DNA from: Tillandsia leiboldiana
Taxonomy: Eukaryota; Streptophyta; Magnoliopsida; Poales; Bromeliaceae
DNA: 64,000 nucleotides
Reading direction: 5' to 3'
Assembly: GCA_029204045.2 (NCBI GenBank)
Contig: JAQNDB010000263.1
Span: 39,636 to 103,635 of the forward strand
Shown here: piece by piece, positions 1 to 10,344 of the stretch
Layout: each line of letters opens with the position of its first letter
Numbering within the stretch: position 1 is the first letter of the stretch
The notes under the pieces: generated by a model
The model's database searches: none
Seen by the model: only the letters and a program-made list of their open reading frames with translations
What the model was told of the DNA's origin: nothing
Position numbers and translations under genes: made by a program

Positions 1-2
1 AT

Positions 3-890
3 GCCTCTCATTTTCCCTCTTCTAATAATTGTTTATCATCATTAGTCACTAACTCTACTCCTTTGATTTTGTATGAAACACCAACAACCGGCGGAGAGTC
101 ATCAAGTGAGGGGGAGTCGGACGAGGAAGAACTCGTTGAGGCATATCAACAACTTCTTGCGGAATCTAAGAAGATGGCCAAACATATCAAGAAGTTGAGA
201 AAGCAACGACTTGAAGATCAAGACGAGAATCATGCTTTAAAGATCAAACTTCATGATCTCGAGGAGGAACGAGAGCGTTTATTGGAAAACAATAAAATCC
301 TCCAAGAAGAGCGAAACCAATCGGAGACAAACGCTAAATCATATATGGACAAGATTGGTTTTCTAGAAAAACAGTTTGAGGATATTCATGTCACCAATCA
401 AGCTTTGACCAAGCAAGTTCATCAACTTAAATCCGACATACAAAGGCTTTCAACCGATTCCGAGAAACTAGATTGTATGTCCGGATTAGGTCAAACAAGC
501 AAGGTTGGTTTGGGATTTAAAAAGGATCAAACTGTGCATGCTTCAAGTTCCACATTCAAATTGAAAGGAAGAACGTGTCACCTTTGTGGACTTGAAGGAC
601 ATTTGGTGAAGGATTGCCCGAAAAAGAGAAAGAAAAATTCTTCGGCAACTTCATCTACGGAGCGAACTCAACGGAATCAAAAGACACATCAAGTCAAAGG
701 AGTTCACTCAACCCACCAAAGGTCCGAGCCACAACATCAATCATTCAAGTGGATCACTGCGAGGCAAAGACCTAAGGTGGACCAACAGTCAAAGCGGACA
801 ACCCCCGGCCACAACGAATCAAGACAACCCAAAATCCAGCGATTTTGGATTCGGAAAGGTGAATCTTTCCTTGTCTTAAGTTCTAATTAG
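3..890 (+). pseudogene. gag: copia-A gag C-terminal part (coiled coil and zinc knuckle), partial
   Basis: The frame is open from the window edge, so the N-terminus (capsid part) is off-window; the first ATG-like codon inside is not a true start. Visible parts are an acidic serine-rich stretch, a long heptad-rich coiled coil (about 75-160 codons in, ELVEAYQQLLAESKKMAK onward) and one CCHC knuckle, CHLCGLEGHLVKDC. It then ends at a stop after a segment (FWIRKGESF) that aligns with the copia-B polyprotein just before its protease (VWVHKGEVF). In copia-B the protease DSG motif follows about 25 residues later; here the frame stops and pol is absent. Gag would form virus-like particles and package element RNA. 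The deletion point just before protease could reflect a gag-only derivative or decay. Confidence 0.8.
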
Positions 891-2061
891 CTTATGACTG
901 TATGTAATGCTTTGATCGGTTTTTCTTTCATATTGTTCTTGATCTTTGCATTACATGTTTTCAATGCTCTTCGTTTTTATGTTTTGTTTTTAAACAAAAG
1001 GTTTTTAACGAACAAGTGCATTGAATAAAAAAAAAAAAAAAAAAAAAAAAAGGGTTTTCACTTTCATTCACTCCAAATTAATTTTATATGGATTATCAAC
1101 TTTACTTCATAATCATAATCTTGAAGATACTTCATTATAGGAGTTTTTGATATTATAAGCATCAAATTTTAGAAATCATGTGTGATCTTCAGATGCTTAA
1201 TCTATCTCGGTTGTGTGAGTTCTTTGTGATAAACATGAGACAACCGATTGACTAAAATTTGGGATTTAATTCTTTCACGTAAAAGATTGCCTTCTTACAA
1301 GGGTAAATAATTGAATTATGAAAGATGTGGAAAGAGTTACATCCGAAAGGAGTGTGAAAACTACCACCACATGCTGGAAAGAGCTGCCACCCCGGTCGTC
1401 CGGTTTGTGTGTGAAGCTACCACATGTTATGGATGCTTGATAGTATTTTATGAGAAAATCTTTAGTTGAAGCATTTGGAGATTTATATGCAAAACTCTTA
1501 TATTTTGAACAATCTCCTGGTTGGTATAAGGTGGAATAGTTGAAAGATGCTCAAAGAGCCACCCTTAGGTATTTTAGTGCTTATCTCAAATTTGAAAGGG
1601 TAAAAATTCAGAATTGATGTCATTTGGAAATCTCCGTAAGTCATCTTTGTAAATCCGTTACATCTTGATAGAGTTTGGATCTCAAGATTATTTTTGATGA
1701 CTTGTGTTTGATGAATATAACATGAAAAATGGTTTATAATGTTTTACCTTTATTTTTCATGATTTTGGAGTAAATCTTTTTAATTTCGTGAAATTAATTG
1801 GATTGAATGGCATCTATGTGAATTCATTGTTTTTCAAAGCACTTAAATGGATTTCTTGATGGAATACAAATCGGTATTTGAAAAGATTCCAAAATCTGGA
1901 TTTGTTTCAAGAAATTATTTGATTTTTGCTTTCTGGTACAGGTACGCAATCTGCATTTTTGTTATATACCGGAACTGAGCTTTTATCTCTCTTTCTCTAT
2001 GAACTAATGCTGTTAGTGATTTCCTTTTGTCTAGTATGTTCACTGTTTGACAATTTGTGAC

Positions 2062-2199
2062 AAAAAGGGGGAGAAGAGAAATAGGGGGAGACAGAGATGA
2101 GATCATCGAGATAGGGGGAGAACGGAAAATGATGATCGTATCACAAAGGGGGAGAACATGGAGAACATGTTAGAGATGCTCAAGATAGGGGGAGACAAA
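2062..2199 (+). promoter_or_regulatory. multiple polypurine tracts (copia-A)
   Basis: Five short tracts with an AGGGGGAGA core lie within about 140 bp, near 2064, 2083, 2112, 2146 and 2186. Together with the primary PPT at 2495 they form the multi-PPT arrangement known from Sireviruses. They are possible extra primers for plus-strand synthesis. Confidence 0.7.
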
Positions 2200-2494
2200 G
2201 AAAAAACAAAAGAACCAAAAGGATGAATCAAATGTAGGATTTTAATTTCTAACGACTGACGTTTGATTTTGTTTGGAGTTTTGTTTTGCAGGAATTACAT
2301 CACTTTAAGACTCCAAGTCCTAAGTCATAGAGTATGTTCTAGGACTGTTTGGTTCAAATGTAATTTTGTATTTATTGGATCTTTCACGCAAAGAAAATCA
2401 ATGTTTTGGTGATAACATTGAATTTCGACTTTTTGGTTTAAGATGAGTGACTTGAGCGCTTTTATGTATTTTTGGGTTTTGTCACGAAATTGCC

Positions 2495-2505
2495 AAAGGG
2501 GGAGA
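2495..2505 (+). promoter_or_regulatory. primary polypurine tract of copia-A
   Basis: AAAGGGGGAGA lies directly before the LTR start TGTTACGG. It is the expected primer of plus-strand DNA synthesis. Confidence 0.85.
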
Positions 2506-2835
2506 TTGTTACGGCATTTTGGTATTGGCATATTTCGTGAGTCAAGTCAGTGAGTTGAGTCGGAGTCTTAAAGGGATCAAATTGTCAATCAGCAATCAAA
2601 GACTTAGAGAAGATTCAACAAGAGCTCAAGTTGACACTCAGTGTCTTGAATCTTGAAGATTGAAGTTGAAGAATTGTGGATCAGTTACATCAATCTCAAG
2701 AAGAAAGTATTCAAAAGGATCAGGTATGGTTAACTAAATAATTTTGGTGATCCGAATACTTTCTTATAGTATAGAAACACTTGGAAGAATTTTTAATTTC
2801 ATAATAATCAAAAACTGGTGTTCGGACATGTTCAG

Positions 2836-3057
2836 GATCCGGATCAGGGCCAACGATCCGGATCCCGAAGGTTGTTGCTTCATACAAGACTTTGATCCGG
2901 ATCCATGCAATTTCCGATCCGGATCCCGAATGTTAAGTTTTCTGATTTGTATGAACGATCCGGATCGGGCAATGCGATCCGGATCCCGAACCCTTGGTTT
3001 TCTGGAATCGTCAATCTCGTTACGACGATCCGGATCGCAGTAAATCCGATCCGGATC
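2836..3057 (+). repeat. array of GATCCGGATC palindromes in copia-A LTR
   Basis: Eight exact copies of the 10-bp palindrome start at 2836, 2855, 2894, 2916, 2957, 2976, 3027 and 3048. They form pairs 19-22 bp apart with pairs repeating roughly every 60 bp. The last copy ends 67 bp before the LTR TATA box. This looks like an upstream promoter element. Confidence 0.9.
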
Positions 3058-3123
3058 GCCGTCCTGAAAATTTCCAGATAAGGTATGTTTTTGATTCTTA
3101 TCTCTTTCCAAAGGTTTCTAAAC

Positions 3124-3131
3124 TATAAATA
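3124..3131 (+). promoter_or_regulatory. TATA box of copia-A LTR
   Basis: TATAAATA in the context CTATAAATAGAC is a standard plant core promoter. The same motif occurs in the copia-B LTRs at 4099-4106 and 33979-33986 (minus strand). It marks the probable U3/R border just downstream. Confidence 0.75.
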
Positions 3132-3880
3132 GACACTTAGGGTTTCTCAAAAACGTGGGAGCTACGGCCGATCAATTTATAAAACACTTGAGAGCAACCC
3201 TAGAGGCTAGGTTTTTATCGATCTTCTTCATAGCCTCTTTTAGGTCAATTCGATGGTTCTTTCAAGAACATATCTTTTGTCGAATTGATCTAATCTTTGC
3301 TTAGAGATTTCTTCTACGGTTCCTCAATGAGAATCTAAGCAGAGGATCACCATCGAAGTCAATATTCTTATCGACTGAGTTTGCGTCGTGGATTCGACGT
3401 GGCATCGTGGATTCGGTGTGCTAAAGGCGTTTCGTGGATTCGAAGCGTGCGTTCGTGGATTCGAACGTGAGCAGTGGACGGGCAAAACGGTGGAGCGCGA
3501 GGTCCAAGAAATTGAAGGAGGGGTTAAATCCGTGGAGACGGTAATCACCTTGTTATTCTTCTTTTCTTAGGGATTGTTATTGCGCGGATATCCAACCGGT
3601 CAGCGCAAGGTCCGAAGAAGCTGAAGGAGGGGTTTGAGTCCGTGGAGTCGGTAATCACCTTGTTATTCTTCTATTCTTAGTGGATTGTTATTGCGTGTTG
3701 GTCCCGTGGTTTTTCTCCTGGATTGGAGTTTCCACGTAAATCTCGGTGTGTTGTTTTTATTTTCCGCATTGGTTTTTATTTTGCACTGAGATTTGGTTTT
3801 ATAAGTATTACACCTATTCACCCCCCCCTCTAGTTGTTTGATAGTACCTATTTAGATCCTTTGGGATTAATAACTCTACA

Positions 3881-4682
3881 GGAAATACCATCTAAGTATT
3901 CATTGATTTGATTCTACTCAAAATGTGAGTATGAAAACCTAGAATCAAATCAATAGAATAGATGAAGAAACATAGAATTAGATCTAGTATTTCCTTTCTT
4001 CTCTATTTGTGGATCTATTTTTTTCGGCCGTATTTTTTATCTTTTCGGTGGTTTATACGGCTTAAGCGGCTTGCCCTAGAAAAATGAATCATAGGGTCTA
4101 TTTATAGGTTAGAAACCATTGGAAGAGGATAAGAATAAAAAACTATCCTTTTCTGGAATTTTACATGACGACGATCCGGATCGGAGTTCGGCGATCCGGA
4201 TTGCAGTAGCGAGAAAAACAGTTTCCAGAAAATCCAAGGTTCGGGATCCGGATCGAAGTGCCTGATCCGGATCGTTCATGCAGTTCACCAAACATCAACG
4301 TTCGAGATCCGGATTGCAAAGCCTGATCCGGATCGTTCAAATAAAATGGTAAACCCAGTGTTCGAGATCCGGATCAAGAGAGGCTACGATCTGGATTGAA
4401 CTGGTGTATGAACGAACAACCTTCGGGATCCGGATTGGAATGTCTGATCCGGATCCTGAACATGTCCCATGTCCAGTTTTTGATTTTTATGGAATTAAAA
4501 ATTCATCCAAGTGTTTCTACACTATAAGAAGTATTCGGATCACCAAAAATAATTAGTTAAACATACCTGATCCTTTTGAATTCTTCTTTTATGAGATTGA
4601 GTTAAATGATCCAACTTTCTTTATCTTCAATCTTCAAGACTTGACCGAATTCACGAAATACGCCAACTCAAATTCCGTAACA
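3881..4682 (-). repeat. copia-B 3' LTR, partial (802 bp)
   Basis: Matches 33761-34562 without length change. It starts TGTTACGG (minus strand, 4682) directly after the PPT. It holds the palindrome array at 4173-4455 and a TATA box at 4099-4106. The last about 524 bp of the LTR (equivalent to 33237-33760) is missing because copia-A begins there. Confidence 0.9.
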
Positions 4683-4683
4683 A

Positions 4684-4694
4684 TCTCCCCCTTT
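4684..4694 (-). promoter_or_regulatory. polypurine tract of copia-B
   Basis: AAAGGGGGAGA on the minus strand lies immediately upstream of the 3' LTR, identical to the copia-A tract. A second tract of the same type (minus strand AAAAAGGGGGAGAG) lies near 14414-14427. Confidence 0.85.
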
Positions 4695-4763
4695 GGCGGT
4701 TTCGTGACAAAACATAGATCCACTCAAGAAAATTCAAAAAGATATTTTTGTTGCTATCACCAT

Positions 4764-7700
4764 TGTCACGCCCCGGGTGTAAACCAGAACCCGGGCCCGT
4801 CTACAGATCCGTCGTGCACACGGTATTTCCCGTGTACACGAAGCGCCAAACCTGCTCAGATATAAGAGATAACAATAAAAGAGCAATAAAAACAGAGCTG
4901 AACTAAAACTAATACATCTCAGACTGAAGCTGGAAATAAAATACAATACATCTGTATAAATGATACATCTGTCTCTCCCAGCTCACCAAAATAAATACAA
5001 CCTGCTGGCAAAAGCCAGTCCCAAATGTAAAAGTACAACCGTCTGAGGAAACCTGGTACACCAACAGTCCAGCTAACACGCTCATCCTGCCTCGAGATCT
5101 ATCTACTCAGCCGTCCTCTCTCCTCGACCCGCCGCTGAAAGCCCAGCAACACCCGCAGAAGACACTGCAAAACAAGGAAGAAGAAAAAGAGGAAAGAAGA
5201 ATGGGGGTGAGAACTACTAGTAAACCAGTAGCCTCCCCTAGTGGGTAAAACCTCAAACTCTGACACACCCACTAGGCCTACCAGAGGCAAAAAGGAAAGA
5301 AGAGTGGTAAGAAATGAAACCGCTGCCAAAAGGGAAATCTACCACTACGATGCCTCTAAAATACAGTCCTAGACTGGAATAACCGTATGCCACAATAACC
5401 AACCGTCCCAGATGAACCCAATCTGTACCGCCCTCATCATCGGGCAAATAAGCCGCGCCGATGTGATAGCAAAATTCCTGCTGCCGCCCTCATCATCGGG
5501 CCAATAAGCCGTGCCGATGTGATAGCAAATCTGTCCATAACTGTCCAGCCCCGGCCTCCGAAGGGGATCTCGAGGGGAGCTACCCACACGAGTAAAGCAT
5601 CACCGGGCAATAACCGCGCCGGTGTGATAAAAGCATCACCGGGCAATAACCGCGCCGGTGATAAAAGCAGGATTGGATCACAACTATAAAGCCCCAGTGG
5701 AACACAACCCTCCACTAAAAGAAAACTGATTCCCCAATCAGATGCAAAAGTAACCATCCGGTCAATCGCCCAATATCCGCGATTGCCGCAATACCCCACA
5801 ATCCACGACCAGGTCTCACAACCGACCTCCGGTCAACCGCCCAAAATCCGCGGTCGCCGGAATAACCCACGATCACAAACATGTCCCACATCCGACATCT
5901 GGTCAACCGCCTACTATCCGCGGTTGCCACAAAACCCTCTAGTCAATAATCATGCCCTATCACCGATGTCCTATAACCGACATCCGGTCAACCGCCCAAT
6001 ATCCGCAGTCGCCGCCAAAACCCATGATCCATAATCCAGGCCCCGGCTACACTATCCCAAACCCCTGCTCAAACCCGAGCAAACCCACCTGACTACGAAA
6101 AGGAGAAAGAAGCAAACAAGGTTTCTCCTTAGTCAAGTTCCAGCAAGATAGTGTAGCGATAAAAGATGGCCTACCTAGATGTCCAAACAAGCATGCAAGT
6201 GTTCTCAAGGAAATAAAAGAAAAGGCGACCAATAGTGGTTCCACATGTGTAACAATTAATGGCTCCGCATAGATATAACCATCATGCTAAAACATTATCC
6301 AACCCCACATGTCTATAATCCATGATAAAGCATCACTATCCACCTATGCATGTCATAAAGTCCTCAAATAGTACCAACCACTAACAGGATAATCATATAG
6401 TCCAAAATAAACATTCCATTCCACATGCAAGGTTAAACGCTAACATTCCATCCATACCAACATGTACAAGTCCCAACCACTATCAAATATCCACAATAGT
6501 AATTTCCATATAAAGGGCTCACAATTTTATATCACTTAAGCATGCATGTCCAAATAAAGAGATCACTCTAATATTCCTAGTGAGCATGTCAAAATAGAGG
6601 TAAACAACAACCACCCACCTCGATCGCTAATTCCAAGTCCAAAAAGTGCTCTCGCCCAAACCGATAAGCCGCCGCGATCGCTGTACAAAATTCCCAAAAG
6701 AACATACATAAATAACATACAATGCTCACACAAATCTGCCCCAAACACAACAGTCCACAGTTTCCCTATTTTTACCTGCGAGAACTGCCCGAAAAATTCC
6801 AAGAAAAATACTGTCACGATCCTCGCGACGAACCCGTCGAAACGACTACCTGCACGCTCAAATCCGAGTTTCCTACACTGAGAAACAAATCCGACAAGGG
6901 GACCACCCCGAAATAAACTGCTCTCCAAAACTGAACCACAAGGTTCTGTAAACAGGGATATTCACCTTCGGGGAAAAATTCAAAAAATTCCAAGAAAATT
7001 TGGAGATATTCCTCGTGATGTGTAGATGCAAAATGCCTCTTGAATCGCCCCAATCCGATGCCTGTGCGCGAAGATATCGCCAAAATACCGCACCGCTGTC
7101 CCAAAACTCCGCCCCAGAAAATGAGGTCACAAGATGATCCGAAAAACCCATGAAAAGCTCGGAATGGGAAAAACCAGTAACATGGGAAACGTAGCCCTAC
7201 CTGTCGTGAAGCCAACGGCGCAAGAATCACAGAAAAAGGTGCTCGGGGTAAGCCGGGGGAGTCCTCGCACCAAAACGCGACGAAGAAGACCACAAACGAA
7301 CGAGCGTCGCGCCGCGCCGTAAAAATGCAAACCTCGGGATGCGTGCCGCCAAAAAATCCTAGAATCTGCAGATAGAATCGCCACAGGGAGAGGAGGATTT
7401 CTTGTGAAGGTTGCACTGTGAAAATCCGCGCAGAGAAGAAGTTCTCTTCAGTTGAACTCGGCCTTTTATAGCTGGAAGAAACAAATCCGAAAATACCCAA
7501 CCTGTCCAAAAATTTCCGGGCTCTCCCAATTTCGGGCGGCTACAGTGTTGGGCCCGGCCCAACACTGTGCGCGCCCAAAAGCCTCCCGGGCCTCCACGTC
7601 GCCCCCGAACAGGCAACAGCCTTCCCCGCCGCACGCGTAGCGCCGCGTGGCCCGCCTGGTCAACGCGGGTGGGTGGCGCCCGCGAATCACAGGGCGCCAC

Positions 7701-8453
7701 CTGGCCCGCACTAACCCCCCGACCAACCCTGGCGCGCCGCCTGGCACCCCCTGCCGCGCACTGTTCCTTGGCACCCCGCGCTCCGTGGTCCCTGCCTGCG
7801 TGAGCCCGCCAACCAGAAACCGCCACGTGTCCCGCCGGTCCATGCACCGCGCCCGCCTGCTCCGTGGTCCAAGTCCAATGCACCGACCAATCCAAAGAAG
7901 CCACGTGTCCAACCCCTGGTGCACGACGGCCCGTGGACCGCGCGCCTGCCCGCGCACCCGTGCGCCTGCCAGCGCGCTGCCCGCGCCCACGCGCTGCCCG
8001 CGGCCGCTCCGCCGCCTGCCCGAGCCCGTCCGCCGTGCTCCGCCGCTGCCCGCCGCCGCCGCCGCTGCCCGCCGGCAGCCGGAAACACTGTTCCGGCATG
8101 AACAGTACCCGATGCTCAAAAATAACAAGTGGGTAGTCCGTTTTGACCGTTTTCGCGCGCTGAATCCGAATTTGATCTCCATTTTGCCAAATTCCAATTC
8201 CAAAATTTGCCGAAGGCATCCGGAAAGGTGTTCCTTGGTCCAAACTTCGCGCTTAGTCCATTTTTAATATCCGCATCGCGCAAAACCACTTCTAAGGATC
8301 CGACGGAGTCCACTGATCACCCACGTGATCCAATAAGCCCGAAGTCCGCCACTTGTGTCCAATTGGTGCACTAACACCTCCAACACACAGTACAGGCTCC
8401 CCAGATGCCACAAATGACTCTACCACAGCTCTGCAGAGATCCAGGTCATCACA
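4764..8453 (-). repeat. gypsy-1 3' LTR (3690 bp)
   Basis: On the minus strand it begins TGTGATGACC and ends GGGGCGTGACA. Internal structure includes two copies of an ATCGGGC..AAGCCG..CCGATGTGATAGC hairpin unit (about 5433-5526), two copies of a CACCGGGCAATAACCGCGCCGGTG hairpin (about 5597-5662, described by arms CACCGG/CCGGTG), and three GGTCAACCGCC units (about 5829-6010). A GC-rich GCCGCC stretch lies at about 7900-8090. Confidence 0.9.
7464..7470 (-). promoter_or_regulatory. TATA box in gypsy-1 3' LTR
   Basis: TATAAAA in the minus-strand context GCTATAAAAGGCC; the same site is at 13047-13053 in the 5' LTR. It is followed downstream by a CT/GA-rich leader, as expected for the start of R. 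Confidence 0.75.
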
Positions 8454-9650
8454 TCCTCCCCCACTAAAAGAAAGTTTCGTCCTCGAAACTAAAATCAATC
8501 CTCAACCCAAAACCTCAACCAAATAGAGGGGGTAAATATCCAATCATCCACCACTCAAGCTCCCAAGGCTGTCTAATACCTCCTCCAGAGACGCGATACA
8601 ACCCTCGGGTCTCTAACTAGAACAAAATAGAGGCGGGCATTCCAGAAAAACCGCACCACCTCATCCAAGTACAGCTGGGCTAACCGCTCGAGCTACCAAG
8701 TAGCCTGCATCGGTACAGGCATCTGCTCCTCCCCAGGGTCTCAGATAATCCAACCACAAGTCCATCGGCACAAATGCTCGATCCCAATACCTCTGTACCC
8801 CCAAGGTATCCAATATAAGTCCCCCCAACTGATCACGTAGACTATGTTCTCTAATCTCTAAACCGTCGGGATGTAGAAGCAATTCCCCGACTCTCCGGCA
8901 TCAACACACAGCCAAAAGTCTACTCATCCACTGCGAAACATCTGCCTCGCTCCCGAAGTCAAAATTATAGAGGCGAAGATAACCCTCAAGCAACCCAAGT
9001 ACACCAACACCTCCGGGCCTGGCTCCCCAAGAAAACTGTCCTTGCGGCATAATCAACCGCCGCGAAAAAAACCGAACCCGCCAGCCCAACAAATACCACC
9101 ACACCAACCGCTGTAACATATGTGCTCCGACAGTCTCAGAAATTCACTATCCTGGAAAAAGAAATCGGGAATGCCTCCACCGACTGATCTGTCCTCCATC
9201 ACCCGGCGCCAAGCGCCTCAATCAGAACTCGCCTCAGGCGGTAGATCCCAATCCAAAGGAACTACAATACCACGCTCCACACCCGGCGCCTACTCCAATG
9301 AGGCGTCCTAAATCCGTGCTGGAGGGACCCAATGAGTTACAAGGTATCCTGGCGCAATCCACTCTCAGACACTCATATCCTATGCGCCCCGTCCCTCTAC
9401 ACATGGAGCGTTCAGTTCAGCAACTCCGTTAACTCTTGACACAAAAGGCTTCCAAGCACTCTCTAATCCCCCCCACTGAACAAGACCCTGCCTCCAAGGG
9501 CTCCATACTCAATCCCACAAATCGGGGTGACTCATCCGCCAAAACTGGCTCACTCGATCAAAGCAATCCCACAGCTTACCCGCTGTCCACTATCCACCCT
9601 GCCTCGGTGCCCCAACACTAAACGTCGGCACGGAGGGGGCTACTCGCTAC

Positions 9651-9905
9651 TCCGACAACTGTGCCACTGCGCCGATCCGACAACTGTGTCACTGCGCTGA
9701 TCCGACAACTGTGTCACTGCGCTGATCCGACAACTGTGCCACTGCGCTGATCCGACAACTGTGTCACTCATCCGACAACTGTGCCACTGCGCTGCTCCGA
9801 CAACTGTGTCACTCATCCGACAACTGTGCCACTGCGCTGATCCGACAACTGTGTCACTCATCCGACAACTGTGCCACTGCGCTGCTCCGACAACTGTGTC
9901 ACCGC
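9651..9905 (+). repeat. 25/20-bp tandem repeat in gypsy-1 interior
   Basis: Twelve-fold recurrence of TCCGACAACTGTGYCACT, starting at 9651, 9676, 9701, 9726, 9751, 9771, 9796, 9816, 9841, 9861 and 9886 with partial ends. The spacing alternates between 25 bp (with a GCGCTGA tail) and 20 bp (without it). Confidence 0.85.
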
Positions 9906-10325
9906 TCCGCTGATCTGCCTCCAACACACCTACCTTTCGGGTCCGGAGCTCTCAGACTCCAAACTGGGTATCCGGCCCGAAACAACCAGCTCAGACCCAA
10001 CTGCCGCACCAAGGTGCACCCGGGTCAGGGCCCAACGTCGGGGAGACACCGCTCACCACGACAAAACCGCAAATCAGCACACCCCAAACACTCGACCCAA
10101 TCTAGCGAAAGTCAAAGACATCCCTCTATTTTTGTAACTTTATGTTGTCTGCAGCCAACATAACTGTCCAACAAAAATAGGATATGTCGATCCCTCTTCA
10201 CTCACATGAAGAGTCAAACAAATAAATCACCGACTTTCGCAAAGTGTCGCGTCTCTCACGCACTAACATCCTAGGGTCCGCCGAAAAGCCTAGGGTTTCC
10301 TAAGTCCCAAATGACCTATCCCTAA

Positions 10326-10337
10326 GCTCTGATACCA
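10326..10337 (-). promoter_or_regulatory. primer-binding site of gypsy-1
   Basis: TGGTATCAGAGC on the minus strand, complementary to the 3' end of initiator Met tRNA, 7 bp inside the 5' LTR. It fixes the element orientation. Confidence 0.85.
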
Positions 10338-10344
10338 CCTAATC

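Larger units (their letters stand above)
891..2506 (+). other. copia-A 3' noncoding region
   Basis: No credible coding sequence is seen. It contains an A-run near 1028-1051. A block at about 1319-1562 is recognisably conserved with copia-B (reverse strand, about 17040-17290): a GATGTGGAAAGAGTTACATC stretch, ACTACCACCACATG, and AAAGATGCTCAAAGAGCCAC. Its 3' third holds the repeated polypurine tracts. It corresponds to the region after RNase H in copia-B, so pol was lost between gag and this block. Confidence 0.7.
1..3880 (+). mobile_element. copia-A: Sirevirus-like Ty1/copia element, 5' part outside window
   Basis: The element reads on the + strand: gag fragment, long 3' noncoding region with several polypurine tracts, primary PPT, and a full 3' LTR ending at 3880. 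Multiple PPTs, a long coiled-coil gag with a zinc knuckle and palindrome-rich LTRs are known traits of the Sirevirus (SIRE/Maximus) lineage. No protease, integrase, RT or RNase H is present between gag and the 3' region, so this copy is internally deleted or non-autonomous. The base after its LTR (3881) is homologous to the middle of the copia-B LTR (33761 onward). Copia-A therefore most likely inserted into copia-B's 3' LTR, with the rest of that LTR lying left of the window. Confidence 0.85.
2507..3880 (+). repeat. copia-A 3' LTR (1374 bp)
   Basis: Begins TGTTACGG right after the PPT and ends TCTACA; the ends fit the TG...CA rule. It is clearly related to, but diverged from, the copia-B LTR: same start, same palindrome array, same TATA context, and the same C-rich ACCTATTCACC block near the 3' end. 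The downstream part holds repeated GTGGATTCG units near 3390-3470 and a duplicated block (AAGGAGGGGTT...CGGTAATCACCTTG) at about 3510-3570 and 3620-3680. Confidence 0.9.
8454..10344 (-). other. gypsy-1 internal region, non-coding
   Basis: No gag, protease, RT or integrase motif is recognisable in any frame. Next to the PPT (minus AGTGGGGGAGGA, 8454-8470) is a short GTTTCG/CGAAAC hairpin (about 8475-8491) that recurs at the same place in gypsy-2, -3 and -4. A short tandem array lies at 9651-9905 and the primer site at 10326-10337. Confidence 0.75.

Noticed and set aside
2744..3111. Frames rich in DPDR and RSGSR repeats
   Set aside because: Translation of the GATCCGGATC array in the LTR; the signal is in the DNA, not protein.
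5715..6034. GGTCAACCGCC repeats as a possible coding repeat
   Set aside because: Present in both LTRs of a non-coding element, with spacers of unequal length and no conserved frame.
7359..8267. Open frames of 200-300 codons in both gypsy-1 LTRs, both strands
   Set aside because: They cover the GCC-rich LTR part; both LTR copies and both strands are open, with no recognisable domain.
9651..9905. Possible CRISPR-like array in gypsy-1
   Set aside because: A plain 25/20-bp tandem repeat with no unique spacers, in a plant retrotransposon.
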